From Hordeum vulgare subsp. vulgare (Eukaryota; Streptophyta; Magnoliopsida; Poales; Poaceae), in NCBI RefSeq assembly GCF_904849725.1, contig NC_058524.1, positions 24,955,001 through 25,019,000 of the forward strand: DNA of 64,000 bases, in the 5' to 3' direction. Below the pieces are notes generated by a model, which was not told the origin of the DNA, did no database searches, and saw nothing but the letters and a program-made list of their open reading frames with translations. The position numbers were made by a program, and so were the translations under genes. Shown here piece by piece: positions 23,175 through 37,200 of the stretch. The number at the start of each line of letters is the position of its first letter. The first letter of the stretch is position 1.

Positions 23175-25483
23175 TCAACAATGGCTTGAACCTTGGACGG
23201 GTCAACCTTAATGCCCTCGGCAGAGATAATATGCCCAAGATAAACCACTTCTTTCAGCCAGAACTCGCACTTGGAAAACTTGGCATACAACTTGTATTCT
23301 CTCAGTTTATCAAGCACCAACCTGAGATGTTTCTCATGTTCTTCCTCATCCTCAGAAAAGACCAGAATGTCGTCGAGATAGAGCAAGACAAATTCATTCT
23401 TAAATGGTGAGAACATATAGTTCATCAAACGGCAAAAAGTCGGAGGAGCATTAGCCAGACCAAAAGACATGACCGTATACTCATACGAGCCAAAACTAGT
23501 CCTCAATACCGTCTTCGGTATGTCTTCCTCGCGAATGCGAATCTGATGATAGCCCATTCTGAGATCAAGCTTGGAGAATACTTTAGCACCTTTCAACTGT
23601 TCGAACAACTCATTTATGTTCGGAAGTGGATATTTTTTCTTGATTGTCTTCTTGTTCAATGGGCGGTAATCGACACACAGCCGGTCCGAACCATCCTTCT
23701 TCTTAACAAACAGAACACCACATCCCCACGGAGACGAGCTTGGTCTGATCAAACCCAAACGCTCCTGCTCATCGAGTTGCCTCTTGAGTTCCTTCAACTC
23801 TTCTGGACCCAGCTTGTACGGCCATTTGCACACTGGATCTGTGCCTCGCTCAAGCTCAATGACGAACTCCACTTCGCGGTGCGGAGGCATGCCTGGCAGC
23901 TCTTCAGGAAACACGTCTTGATATTCGCAGACTACTGGAACTTGCTCAATGGGATTGATCTCACCCTTTTCATTCAAGGAGAACAAGCGGATTGTGTCAT
24001 CGCGCGCCGCGAATATAATCACATCCTCCGAAGAGTGGGTCAGTTTCACTTCTTTAGCTTCACAATCAATTGATGCCTTGTTCATGGCCAACCAGTCCAT
24101 ACCAAGGATCAAATCAATGTCGGCCTTGCCCAAGACAATAGGAGATGCCAGAAAAGCATAATTGCCCATCTTGACAGAAACATCTGGGACGAACAACTGA
24201 GAGCTCATCCGCATACCCGGAGACACAACTTGCAATGACTTGGGAAGGAACTCGGTCGCAAAATTATTACCAAATGCAAAGGGGTATGACATGAAGGTAT
24301 GCGAAGCACCAGAATCAAACAAGACTTTAGCAGGAAAATCATTGACTAGGAGATTACCCATGATCACATCCGATGAATTTTCTGCCTCAGCTGCATTCAC
24401 CATGTTGACTCGAGCTAATCTGGGGATGAACTTCACAAGAGCGTTGCTTGGAGGTTTGCCTGGAGGAGGAGGCGGCAGACGGAGCTGAGAAGTGCATTTG
24501 TTGGCATAGTGACCCTTCTGCCCACATTTGTGACAAGTGACATCTGCTGGCTGCCAGAACTGAATCTGAGGAGGCCCTTGCTTCTGATGCTGGTATCTGT
24601 GCTGGAAGCCAGGGTTGGGTGGGTGGGAAGAACCACGTCCACCTGAGTGCTTCGGCTGCTGCGAGTGCCGAGGAGGAGGAGGAGAAACCCAAAACCTCTG
24701 TTGCTTCTGAACCACGTGAGTCGAGGAAGAGCTGGAATCTCTGAAACGCTTCTTGGAGTTCTCCACCCTGAGCAAGGTTGCCTCTGCTCGGAGAGCTAAG
24801 TTGTAGAATTTGTCAAACTCCTCAGGATCGTGCAAGGCAAGTGCTAACTGCAAATCCTCCTGTAAGCCACCCCTGAACTGGTAGATCTTGCTCTTTTCAT
24901 CCGGGACATCCTGCAACGCGTAACGGGCCAGCTCGTGGAACTCAACATTGTACTTGTACACAGAATCGCTGCCCTGCTTCAAGCGCCTGAACTTCTCACG
25001 CATCTCCTCAACAAAACTGGAAGGAATGTAGTGGGACCTGAAGTCATGACAAAACTCGTCCCAAGACAACACCCTGCCACCTCTGGAGTCCTTAAGCTGC
25101 TGCCACCAAATAGAAGCCTGCCCCTTCAACTGAAACGTTGCAAACTTGACATAGTCCTCCGGACGCACATTGCTACACTCAAAATGCTTGTTCATGTCAC
25201 GGATCCAATCTTCCGCATCAAATGGCTGGTCGCAAGAAGTGAACGTCTTAGGCTGGTTTGACAGGAACTGACTCAGATTGGCGAAGTGATTGCCACCCTG
25301 CTGAAAATTGCCCTGTTGATGATTGGCTCTCTCCTGGATCAACTGCAACAGCATCTGAGTGTTTGCATTAGTAGCTGCCATCATCGCCTGCCAGGCCTCT
25401 GTAGCAGGAGGCGGCGGCGGAGGAGGAGGAGGTGGAGGCGGCATATCCTCACGCGCTGGGGTCTGACGAGTTGGTGGAGCCAT
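23153..25483 (-). CDS. gypsy unit 2 gag-protease-RT
   Basis: It starts at the ATG at 25483, by analogy with unit 1. Proline run, gag, CCHC knuckle, FDSGASH protease and YLDD RT are all present. A 15-bp segment encoding FQQGN, missing from unit 1, lies in the gag N-terminal region next to a similar QQGGN, so it may be a small slippage or duplication difference. The frame ends at the same shifted position as unit 1. A conservative change (IFAARDD for IFAVRDD) is visible in the protease-RT linker. Confidence 0.92.
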   Translation of the reverse strand: MAPPTRQTPAREDMPPPPPPPPPPPPATEAWQAMMAATNANTQMLLQLIQERANHQQGNFQQGGNHFANLSQFLSNQPKTFTSCDQPFDAEDWIRDMNKHFECSNVRPEDYVKFATFQLKGQASIWWQQLKDSRGGRVLSWDEFCHDFRSHYIPSSFVEEMREKFRRLKQGSDSVYKYNVEFHELARYALQDVPDEKSKIYQFRGGLQEDLQLALALHDPEEFDKFYNLALRAEATLLRVENSKKRFRDSSSSSTHVVQKQQRFWVSPPPPRHSQQPKHSGGRGSSHPPNPGFQHRYQHQKQGPPQIQFWQPADVTCHKCGQKGHYANKCTSQLRLPPPPPGKPPSNALVKFIPRLARVNMVNAAEAENSSDVIMGNLLVNDFPAKVLFDSGASHTFMSYPFAFGNNFATEFLPKSLQVVSPGMRMSSQLFVPDVSVKMGNYAFLASPIVLGKADIDLILGMDWLAMNKASIDCEAKEVKLTHSSEDVIIFAARDDTIRLFSLNEKGEINPIEQVPVVCEYQDVFPEELPGMPPHREVEFVIELERGTDPVCKWPYKLGPEELKELKRQLDEQERLGLIRPSSSPWGCGVLFVKKKDGSDRLCVDYRPLNKKTIKKKYPLPNINELFEQLKGAKVFSKLDLRMGYHQIRIREEDIPKTVLRTSFGSYEYTVMSFGLANAPPTFCRLMNYMFSPFKNEFVLLYLDDILVFSEDEEEHEKHLRLVLDKLREYKLYAKFSKCEFWLKEVVYLGHIISAEGIKVDPSKVQAIVEWDLRRM

Positions 25484-26348
25484 CCTGAAGACGGACAGCA
25501 TATTAGTCCACAGAATAATTGAAGATATTGCTGAATCAAAAGACAGAATATCTGAATAGAATTTAGCATTGCACTCGAACAACATAGCAAGAGTGCATCC
25601 TCAAAGTAACAGACGACAAAATTCCGATAAGGGCCACTTCAAACAAGTGTGAGCTAAACTGCTCAGAACAAACATATGATCAAGATTTCCCCAAACCTCA
25701 ATCAAGCGTCTGTAGGAAGATAGTCCTATAAGATACTACTAGATATCCCACCAATGAATTCCCGAAATAACTGGTCATGCAATCAGGTACACGGATACAA
25801 GGAGTATTTCACACAACTCCTAAACTAACCCGTCACCTGTATCACATCCTTCAACACACAACCAGCATCTCGGACCTTCATCTACAACAGATCCTCGTGA
25901 TCACAACGATACAAAGTGTGGTAATACCCCCGAACAATCTACACCAGTACTGGGGACATCGGGATTATCTCACCACTACCCGTATTGAAGCAATAACGAA
26001 CACCCTCCGTTCTTAGATACTCAGAAATCTGAATGATGGCGATGTGCGCGATAATCCCTGGAGCTCAACTCCCCTGATACTTAGAGCAGATAGGAGGCAC
26101 CAGGACAGGATTCCGTCACATCGAAATCATATAGATTTCACAAATACCCGCGTGATCCTAAAAAAATGAGCGAGAAAAGGAGTAGAGTTAAAGATTTCCT
26201 AAGACGGGAACCTCACCAGAGCATAGAAGAGGAGAAAAAAGAATCCTACTCTCCGATATAACTAAGACTCAAAACATTTTCTAGACTCGACTCGGCCAGA
26301 TACGATCACACAAAGGCTCCTATGGTCGTAAGGCTCTGATTACCAACT
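25484..26348 (-). other. gypsy unit 2 leader
   Basis: It is the counterpart of 14895-15759 and nearly identical to it. No coding region is recognised. Confidence 0.75.
26332..26345 (-). promoter_or_regulatory. primer-binding site, gypsy unit 2
   Basis: It reads TGGTAATCAGAGCC on the minus strand, three bases from the LTR3 boundary, as in unit 1. Confidence 0.8.
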
Positions 26349-29300
26349 TGTAACGACCAAGATGCGGTCCTTTCCGATCTGGGGGTCGAGGCCCCCGAAT
26401 AGGAAAGAAGCGCATCTAAGCGTTTCGCAAGCAAGTAACATAGCACAAAATAATAATACAAGTAGACAATTCGGGATTCAACTGTCTTCTTATTAATAAC
26501 TCAGAGTACAACACAGATACAAACAAGGTAGTTCCGGTACGGACTACAAAACATGGAAAATGTTATGCTACCCTGCTGCAGGCCCACGATCACGACCACG
26601 GCTCAGTCCTCTGGATAGTTCACGTAGAGGCGGTATGTCTCCTCGTCGTACTGCCACGCCAGCTGGGTGCCGTCGGGGTCATCTGTCTCTGGGTACCTGT
26701 ACCTGCTGGGAGTTTCGGAGGAATCCGTGAGCCACGGGGACTCAGCAATCTATGACCTTGGTGCGAGAACTAGTCATGTTATTGGGTAAGGTAGGGGAGA
26801 AGTGTATCAGGCTGCAGCATCCTATGCTTGATTAAGTGGCTAACTTACACAAAGTAGAAGGGAAGGTGGTCTACGCTAACGGTCGGTGCTACTTGATCAG
26901 TAAGTGATCCTGATTACCTACCTACGGCATTCATAACCCCACCGTGTTCCCGATCGAAGAGGGATCTTCGAAGGGACAGTCACGGTTACGCACACAGTTG
27001 GCAGTTTTACTTATTTATGTTTAAGTTCTCTAATACCGTATGTTAACAAAATATTCCAAGTTGCCACATAACCGCGGGCACGGCTTTCCGAAAGATTAAA
27101 CCCTGCAGGGGTGCTCCGACTAGTCCATCACAAATGAACACAGGCCACAAAGGCATCCTCTATCACGAATCTCGTGATCTCGTCGGATTCCTTAGAAGAA
27201 AACCTCAACTCTGGGGGAAACCAAAGCTTCACTGTTATTCCTATACGCAAGATATACCGCTAAGGTAAGACAAGGCTAGCAGGACCTCCCGACGTGTCGA
27301 CGACCCCGATAAGAGCCGCGTATCTCAGTCTCAGGACACGCCGGATGGAACTAGCTACAGGTACCAAACCTCAAGTTTCCTTGTGGTGGCCCCGCAGGCA
27401 GACCAGTTTGGACCAACACTCATGAGGAGCACTGGCCCGGGTTGTTGATTAAAGATCCTCGGGGTCGCTACTCCCTATGCAGATTATTATTAAGTTATTA
27501 GCAAATTAACACCAATGTTGGGTCCTGCCGGACAAGCCTTAGCCCTAAGCGATTTATCAAGGGGGTCCCCATAACAACCCCGAACGTGTTAGGAGCGATC
27601 ATTATGGAATCAAACACCGGTAACCGGTAACTAAGGCGGCAATAACGGAACAAAGCACCCGGCAAAAGGCTAGGCCTCCCGTCATTTACCAAGTATATAG
27701 GTGCATTAATTAAACAACATAATTTAATATGATGATATCAAGCTCATGTTATCACATGAGTCAAAAACACCTGCAACTAGCAATGCTAACATTAGTAACT
27801 GAGCAAGCCTACTTAGCCATGCAAGTTTGCTAGGAAGGAGTACGGTGTTTGGGCTCATGGCATATGAAGAGGCAATTTAATTTCAGTGGTAGGCAGCGAG
27901 CAATATGACATGGAAACAAAACTAACATAACAAGTCTAGAGATGGAATCAAGGTCATATCATCTTGACTGTGATATCCTCAGCTTGCAATGGTTCTGGAT
28001 CGTCCTGCACGTACTCTCCTGACTCCACGTATTCGTTCTCCGATCCTGGTGCTGCCCAACATAAGAATAACAGCCAATGAACAGCAGAACCACAAGATGC
28101 AACAATCACATGATGCATGAGATGAAATTTGAGCATGCACCACTATTTCTATCACTAGCACAAGCAAAATAAACTACTGCAAGTTTCTGGACAGAACTGT
28201 ACACTAAGCTATTTGACATGCATGAGAATGACATGAACATATGCGGCTCATGAAAACGATGCAAAACCATCTAAAGAACATTGCAAACGGAGCTACGGAT
28301 CAACGGGAATCAACGGAACAAGATATGAAGCTCTACGTGGAAGAATCAACACCACACTCACAATTGGCACAAATCTGGTATTCCCAGGTTGCCAAGACAT
28401 CTAACAACCCAACATGAATGGATTGGAGCAAGAAAGAACACCACAACAACAATTAAGCACACACTTTGATCAAAATGACAAAACTACATAATCTGCCATA
28501 ATCTGCATCTTAGCTATTTGGGAGCTGCATGCAACATAGCTACAGGTCTTCAAACATGAAAAATAATATATGTGGCTGTTGCCAACCAAGAACACTGCAA
28601 GCACCAGCAAGAATCACAGCAAAAGGAATTAAACTCTAGAAGATACAGGGCCACAAACTTTCCCAAAACCATCAGATCTCAGGGACTTAGTGAAAATTCC
28701 TGCACCTGAGTTTCTGTCTCTGTTCTGAAGCTTTTTGACAGCAATCAAAACACAACCTACTAGACTCCAAATGACTTGAAATGTTACAGGGAGCTTCACA
28801 AACATGCCAGGCTCAAAATCCTAGCACTGAACTAGGGCTAGTTCTGAACAGAATGACCAGCACATCCTCATCTATAGGGGAAGAAAATGTTTCCAGAATC
28901 CCAGACTTAGTGAAATTCCAGATTTCACTAAACTGGAAATTTTCAGCCACATGCCCACTTTGTCTAGGCATAGTTTGCACACACATAACACCAAGAGATA
29001 ATTGACACCACTATGGTGTAGAACAAAACCCCTACTACTATCACACAAAAACTCATGCCCTTGGTCTCCACCTATTCCATGCAATTAAGGCTCAAACTTG
29101 CAACAAAACTGAATATGCCAACTCCATAGGGTATCCTACTAAGACAACAACTACCAAGGTTGGGTTCATGTGCACAATGACAAAGTGACATGGGGGTTTG
29201 AACCCCATGTTTGTGTCATGCACATCAACAACACCAATACTTATCACAAGCCAACCCCACACACACACCATGCTCTCTCTCATATTAAACATGAGGAGGT

Positions 29301-31117
29301 GCACAACTTGCACATGGGGCTGGTTTACCACCTACAAATCACACCACAATCTCATCATAAGCCCTAAGACACCAAGAACAATATAAGGGAAGCTATCAAG
29401 CAAATGATAGTAATGCCACTCTCACTTGCACACCTACACAAGCAACACCTCATGTGTGAGCAACACACACACACACATGCACCTCCCCTACTGCCATCCA
29501 ACTACTCACACAAGCAAAGGAATAAGCCACCTACATATCATCATATACTAGGGTATCCTCTCCACACCCACACACATGCACATGATCATCACCATCTATA
29601 TGCACACACACCAAAGCTCACATAGATCACCCACATACACTAACAATCTGCAGGAAGGCTTACATGGTGCACAAAAGGAAAGGAAAAAAATGGTAAGATG
29701 CTGCCAAGACATATGCACAGGAAAAATAAATAGCATAATCTTGCAACAGTTAAAAAAATCACAAAGAAATTAAAAAGGGCAGTGTCTGGAATCGAACTCC
29801 CCACCTGATGTTGGTTCTACTGCCACGAAACCACTCTACTACAGTCTCTAGTTCGACGGCAACAAGGGAAAGATCAAGTTATAGAGCAATTGCAGCTATT
29901 GCATGCCACTATGCCAAGAAGCAGGAACTAAAAAGGGGCCAAGATGGGATTCGAACCCACACCCTCTCGAAGACAAACACCTGCTATACCATTGCGCTTC
30001 GACATGGTAATTGACAAAACAGGGAACTGAAACAGGTAAGCTAACAGGACACCCCGTCTGCCTACAGAGAACACCAGTGACAAGGAGTTCGCCGGGGTGT
30101 TCTCTGGGGTTGCTGCTGCGCTGCGCTACCGGAGGCGAGCCCCCTACACGTCCAGCGTTACCTACAAGGGGCGAGGAACCCCTGCTACACGCAACACCGA
30201 AACCACCACGCCTTGCTACTGCATGCTAAGAACAGAGGAGAGCGAGCCCCTTCCATGGTGGTTCTAAGACGGATCCGAGGAAGAAGAAGCAAGGGGAAGA
30301 CGTGCCTCACCTTGGGGAAGGAAGGAGATCGATCTGCGGAGGAAGAGGCGCTGGAGGGGAAGAAGATCCGATGCCGAACGTGATGAAACTTGCTGTCGAA
30401 CCGAAGGAGAGGTGGAAGAACACTGCGGGCGAGCCCTAGACGAGCTCGGCCCCGTCGTTGTGGTCGGTCCCCGGGGCCCCTAGCGCCTGGAATGGATCGC
30501 GGGGATCCACCCCGAGCTTCCGGGCATGACGACGGCGGCGAACGGAGATGGGGGCGCAGCGGACGCTGGTGAGGAGCTGCTGCCTCTCCTTTCTGTTCCT
30601 CCTATAGAAGCTACCTTGGGGAGGAAGGGAGAGATGGAGATGGGGATGGGAGAGGTGGCGGCGGCGGTCTGGGGAGAGGGGAAACCCTAGGAGTGGGAGA
30701 GGCACGGACGCCAACGCGTTTTAAAGGGGGGTTCTCGATGTCCGCGCTCACGGCGTCGACTCTCTGTCTCTTAGCGAGCTGACGGAAAGGGGAAAGGAGG
30801 AGGACGTCGTCAGGAAAGGAGAAGGGGGTCTCGCGCGCATGGGCTCTCGCTGGACGGAGAGGAACATGGGCCACCGAAGGGGGAGGCCCATGCTACGCCA
30901 GGGGGAGAGGAGAATTCGGTGGGGGGGGTTTCTATTTAGAAAACAACATACAAAGGGAAAAATAACACAAGGTAAAACTACTGGGATAAATTCAAAAGGA
31001 AATACCCCCTGGTCATATAAAAATATGACCTATTTAAATAAAATAAGATCAAGATTTTTAGGAGCAAGTAATATTTCACAAAACAGAATTAATGCCTCTG
31101 TTTTGTTATCATTGCAC
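26349..31117 (-). repeat. gypsy LTR3, left part (before the nested copia)
   Basis: It starts TGTAACGACC and matches LTR2 from 15760 to 20529. It is one base shorter because of a G-run indel near 26692. It ends with TGCAC at 31113-31117, the target site duplicated by insertion of Angela C. The LTR continues at 40082. Confidence 0.92.
29779..30007 (-). other. two tRNA-like modules in LTR3
   Basis: This is the copy of the modules at 8616-8844, with the same A-box and B-box motifs as LTR2. Conservation of both boxes in all three LTRs mainly reflects recent common origin. Confidence 0.58.
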
Positions 31118-32944
31118 TGTTGGAATTATGCCCTAGAGGCAATAATAAATGTATAGTTATTATTATAATTCCTGTATCAAGATAATGGTTTATTATCCAT
31201 GCTATAATTTTATTGAATGAAGACTCATTTACATGTGTGGATACATAGACAAAACACCGTCCCTAGCATGCCTCTAGTTGGCTAGCCAGTTGATCGATGA
31301 TAATCAGTGTCTTCTGATTATGAACAAGGTGTTGTTGCTTGATAACTGGATCACGTCATTAGGAGAATCACGTGATGGACTAGACCCAAACTAATAGACG
31401 TAGCATGTTGATCGTGTCATTTTGTTGCTACTGTTTTCTGCGTGTCAAAGTATTTATTCCTATGACCATGAGATCATATAACTCACTGACACCGGAGGAA
31501 TGCTTTGTGTGTATCAAACGTCGCAACGTAACTGGGTGACTATAAAGATGCTCTACAGGTATCTCCGAAGGTGTTAGTTGAGTTAGTATGGATCAAGACT
31601 GGGATTTGTCACTCCGTGTGACGGAGAGGTATCTCGAGGCCCACTCGGTAATACAACATCACACACAAGCCTTGCAAGCAATGTAACTTAGTGTAAGTTG
31701 CGGGATCTTGTATTACGGAACGAGTAAAGAGACTTGCCGGTAAAACGAGATTGAAATAGGCATGCGGATGCTGACGATCGAATCTCGGGCAAGTAACATA
31801 CCGAAGGACAAAGGGAATGACATACGGGATTATACGAATCCTTGACACTGAGGTTCAAACGATAAGATCTTCGTAGAATATGTAGGATCCAATATGGGCA
31901 TCCAGGTCCCGTTGTTGGATATTGACCGAGGAGTCTCTCGGGTCATGTCTACATAGTTCTCGAACCCGCAGGGTCTGCACACTTAAGGTTCGACGTTGTT
32001 TTATGCGTATTTGAGTTATATGGTTGGTTACCGAATGTTGTTCGGAGTTCCGGATGAGATCACGGACGTCACGAGGGTTTCCGTAATGGTCCGGAAACGA
32101 AGATTGATATATAGGATGACCTCATTTGATTACCGGAAGGTTTTCGGAGTTACCGGGAATGTACCGGGAATGACGAATGGGTTCCGGGGGTTCACCGGAG
32201 GGGGGCAACCCACTCCGGGGAAGCCCATAGGTATTTGTGGGGGTCACACCAGCCCTTAGTGGGCTGGTGGGACAGCCCACCAAGTCCTATGCGCCAAGGA
32301 ACAAAAATCAAAGGAAGAAAGAAAAAAAAAAGAGGAAGTGCGAAGGGGGAAGGACTCCCTCCCACCAAACCAAGTAGGACTCGGTTTGGGGGGGGAGAGT
32401 CCTCCCCCCTGGCTCGGCCGACCCCCTTGGAGTCCCTTGGACTCCAAGGCAAGGTCCCCCTCCCTCCTCCTATATATATGGGGCTTTTAGGGCAGATTTG
32501 AGACGACTTTCTCACGGCTGCCCGACCACATACCTCCATAGTTTTTCCTCTAGATCGTGTTTCTGCGGAGCTCGGGCGGAGCCCTGCTGAGACAAGATCA
32601 TCACCAACCTCCGGAGCGCCGTCACGCTGCCGGAGAACTCTTCTACCTCTCCGTCTCTCTTGCTGGATCAAGAAGGCCGAGATCATCGTCGAGCTGTACG
32701 TGTGCTGAACGCGGAGGTGCCGTCCGTTCGGTACTAGATCGTGGGACTGATCGCGGGATTGTTCGCGGGGCGGATCGAGGGACGTGAGGACGTTCCACTA
32801 CATCAACCGCGATCTCACATCACTTCTGCTGTACGATCTACAAGGGTACGTAGATCACTCATCCCCTCTCGTAGATGGACATCACCATGATAGGTCTCCG
32901 TGCGCGTAGGAAAATTTTTGTTTCCCATGCGACGTTCCCCAACA
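31118..32944 (+). repeat. 5' LTR of Angela C
   Basis: It is 1827 bp, from TGTTGG to CCAACA, with these six bases as inverted ends. A TATA-like TATATATAT lies at 32471-32479, about 470 bp before the LTR end, and is the likely core promoter of the element. Confidence 0.95.
32471..32479 (+). promoter_or_regulatory. TATA box of the Angela C 5' LTR
   Basis: TATATATAT follows a C-rich stretch and precedes GGGGCTTTTAG. The same motif occurs at 39603-39611 in the 3' LTR, and TATATATA at 3919-3926 and 41650-41657 in the other Angela LTRs. Transcription would start a few tens of bases downstream. Confidence 0.65.
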
Positions 32945-34216
32945 GTGGCATCATGAGCTAGGTTCATGCGTAGATGTCTTCTCGAGTAGAACACAAAAGG
33001 TTTTGTGGGCGGTGATGTGCGTTTTGCTGCCCTCCTTAGTCTTTTCTTGATTCCGCGGTATTGTTGGATTGAAGCGGCTTGGACCGACATTACTCGTACG
33101 CTTACGAGAGACTGGTTTCATCGTTACGAGTAACCCCCTTTTGCTCAAAGATGACTGGCAAGTGACGGTTTCTCCAACTTTAGTTGAATCGGATTTGACC
33201 GAGGAGGTCCTTGGATGAGGTTAAATAGCAACTCATATATCTCCGTTGTGGTGTTTGCGTAAGTAAGATGCGATCCTACTAGATACCCTTGGTCACCACG
33301 TAAAACATGCAACAACAAAATTAGAGGACGTCTAACTTGTTTTTGCAGGGTATGATTGTGATGTGATATGGCCAATGATGTGATGTGATATATTGGATGT
33401 ATGAGATGATCATGTTGTAATAGAAATATCGACTTGCACGTCGATGGTACGGCAACCGGCAGGAGCCATAGGGTTGTCTTTATACTAACATATGTGCTTG
33501 CAGATGCGTTTACTATTTAGCTAGGATGTAGCTTTAGTAGTGATAGCATAAGTAGCACGACAACCCCGATGGCGACACGTTGATGGAGATCATGATGATG
33601 GAGATCATGGTGTGGCGCCGGTGACAAGAAGATCGTGACCGGTGCTTTGATGATGGAGATCAAGAAGCACGTGATAATGGCCATATCATGTCACTTATGA
33701 ATTGCATGTGATGTTAATCCTTTTATGCACCTTATTTTGCTTAGAACGACGGTAGCATTATGAGGTGATCTCTCACTAAAATTTCAAGACGAAATTGTGT
33801 TCTCCCCGACTGTGCACCGTTGCTACAGTTCGTCGTTTCGAGACACCACGTGATGATCGGGTGTGATAGACTCACCGTTCACATACAACGGGTGCAAAAC
33901 ATTTGCGCACGCGGAACACTCGGGTTAAGCTTGACGAGCCTAGCATGTGCAGACATGGCCTCGGAACACATGAGACCGAAAGGTCGATCATGAATCATAT
34001 AGTTGATATGATTAGCATAGGGATGCTTACCACTGAAACTACTCTCGACTCACGTGATGATCGGACTTGGGATAGTGTAAGTGGATCATGAACCACTCAA
34101 ATGACTAGAGAGATGTACTTTTTGAGTGGGAGTTTAGCATATAATTTGATTAAGTTGAACTCTAATTATCTTGAACATAGTCTAAGTCCACTTTGAATAT
34201 ATTTGTGTTGTAGATC
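32945..34216 (+). promoter_or_regulatory. primer-binding site and untranslated leader of Angela C
   Basis: TGGCATCATGAGC at 32946-32958, one base after the LTR, resembles the initiator tRNA-Met complement. The rest of the 1.27-kb leader has no long frame in phase with gag. Such leaders carry packaging and dimerisation signals in this family; I cannot locate them by eye. Confidence 0.8.
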
Positions 34217-37200
34217 ATGGCTCACGCAAGTGTCATCCTCAATTTTAATACGTTCCTAGAGAAAGCTAAGTTGAAAGATGATGGAAGCAACTTTGTAGAC
34301 TCGGCTCGTAATCTTAGGCTAATCTTACAAGCTGGAAAGAAGGATTATGTCCTTAATGCTGCGCTAGGAGATGAACCACCCGCTACGGCTGATCAGGATG
34401 TTAAGAACGCTTGGTTGGCGCGTAAGGAGGACTACTCAATAGTTCAATGTGCAGTCTTGTATGGCTTAGAGCCGGGACTTCAACGTCGCTTTGAGCGTCA
34501 TGGAGCATTTGAGATGTTCCAGGAGTTGAAGTTTATCTTTCAGAAGAACGCCCGGATCGAGAGGTATGAGACCTCCGATAAATTCTATGCTTGCAAGATG
34601 GAGGAAAACTCGTCTGTCAGTGAACATGTGCTCAAGATGTCTGGGTACTCAAACCGTCTAGCTGAACTAGGGATTGAACTCCCGCAAGAAGCTATCACTG
34701 ACAGAATCCTCCAATCACTGCCGCCAAGCTATAAAGGCTTTGTGTTGAACTACAACATGCAAGGGATGAACAAGTCTCCCGGCGAGTTGTTTGCGATGCT
34801 GAAAGTCGCAGAGTCTGAACTCCGTAAAGAGCATCAAGTGTTGATGGTCAGCAAGACCACTAGTTTCAAGAGAAACGGCAAAGGCAAGAAGGGCAATTCG
34901 AAGAAGAGCGGCAAGCCTGTTGCCAATCCGCCGAAGAAACCCAAGGCTAGACCTAAGCCTGAAACAGAGTGCTTCTATTGCAAGGGTATGGGTCACTGGA
35001 AGCGCAATTGCCCCAAGTATCTGGCAGATAAGAAGGCGGGCAAAGAAAAATCAGGTATATTTGATATACATGTTATTGATGTGTACTTAACCGGCTCTCG
35101 TAGTAGTGCCTGGGTATTCGATACCGGTTCTGTTGCTCACATTTGCAACTCGAAACAGGAACTGCGGAATAGACGGAGGCTGGCGAAAGACGAAGTGACG
35201 ATGCGCGTAGGAAACGGTTCCAAGGTGGATGCAATCGCCGTCGGCACCGTGTCACTTCAACTACCATCGGGATTAGTGATGAACTTAAATCATTGTTATT
35301 TAGTGCCTGCGTTGAGCATGAACATTATATCTGGATCTTGTTTATTGCGAGACGGTTACTCTTTTAAGTCTGAGAATAATGGTTGTTCTATTTCTATGAG
35401 TAACAGCTTTTATGGTCATGCACCGAATGTGAGAGGATTGTTCATATTGAATCTCGATAGCGATACACATATACATAACATTGAGACCAAAAAGGTAAGA
35501 GTAAACAATGATAGCACCATATTTTTGTGGCACTGCCGCTTGGGTCATATTGGTGTAAAGCGCATGAAGAAACTCCATGCTGATGGGCTTTTGGAGTCAC
35601 TTGACTTTGATTCACTTGACACTTGCGAACCATGCCTCATGGGCAAGATGACTAAAACTCCGTTCTCCGGAACAATGGAGCGTGCAAGTGACTTATTGGA
35701 AATCATACATACCGATGTGTGTGGTCCGATGAGCATGGAGGCACGCGGCGGATATCGTTATTTTCTCACCTTCACTGACGATTTGAGTAGATATGGTTAT
35801 GTCTACTTGATGAAACACAAGTCTGAAACATTTGAAAAGTTCAAGCAATTTCAGAGTGAAGTAGAAAATCATCGTAACAAGAAGATCAAGTTCCTGCGGT
35901 CTGATCGTGGGGGTGAATATCTGAGTTTCGAGTTTGGTGCTCACTTAAGACAATGTGGAATTGTTTCGCAGTTAACACCGCCTGGAACACCACAGCGTAA
36001 TGGTGTGTCCGAACGTCGTAATCGTACTTTGTTAGAAATGGTGCGATCTATGATGTCTCTTACTGATTTGCCGTTATCGTTTTGGGGTTATGCATTAGAA
36101 ACAGCTGCATTCACTTTAAATAGGGCACCATCGAAATCCGTTGAGACGACACCATACGAACTGTGGTATGGCAAAAGGCCAAAGTTGTCGTTTCTTAAAG
36201 TTTGGGGATGTGATGCTTATGTCAAAAAGCTTCAGCCTGAAAAGCTGGAACCCAAAGCGGAAAAGTGCGTCTTCATAGGCTACCCAAAAGAGACAGTTGG
36301 GTACACCTTCTATCTCAAGTCCGAGGGCAAAGTGTTTGTTGCTAAGAACGGAACTTTTCTCGAGAAGGAGTTTCTCTCGAGAGAATTGAGTGGGAGGAAG
36401 ATAGAACTTGACGAGGTTGTCGAACCTCTCATCCCTCTGGATGGTGGCGCAGGACAAGGGGAAACCCCTGTGATTGCGACGCCGGTTGAGGAGGAAGTTA
36501 ATGATGATGATCATGAAACTCCAGTTCAAGTTTCTGTTGAACCGCGCAGGTCGACGAGATCACGCGCTGCTCCAGAGTGGTACGGCAATCCCGTCCTGAC
36601 AATCATGTTGTTAGACAACAATGAACCTGCAAATTATGAAGAAGCAATGGTGGGCCCAGATTCCAACAAATGGCTAGAAGCCATGAAATCCGAGATAGGA
36701 TCCATGTATGAGAACAAAGTATGGACTTTGGAGATACTGCCTGAGGGCCGCAAGGCTATTCAGAACAAATGGATCTTTAAGAAGAAGACGGACGCTGACG
36801 GTAATGTGACCGTTTATAAAGCTCGACTTGTGGCAAAGGGTTTTTCACAAGTTCCGGGAATTGACTACGATGAGACTTTCTCTCCCGTAGCGATGCTTAA
36901 GTCCGTCAGAATCATGTTAGCAATAGCTGCATTTTTCGATTATGAAATTTGGCAGATGGATGTCAAAACGGTGTTCCTTAACGGTTTCCTTAAGGAAGAG
37001 TTGTATATGATGCAACCCGAAGGTTTTGTCGATCCTAAAAATGCTAACAAAGTGTGCAAACTCCAGCGATCCATTTATGGACTGGTGCAAGCATCTCGGA
37101 GTTGGAACAAACGCTTTGATGAGGTGATCAAAGCATTTGGGTTTATACAAGTGGTTGGAGAATCTTGTATTTACAAGAAAGTGAGTGGGAGCTCTGTGGC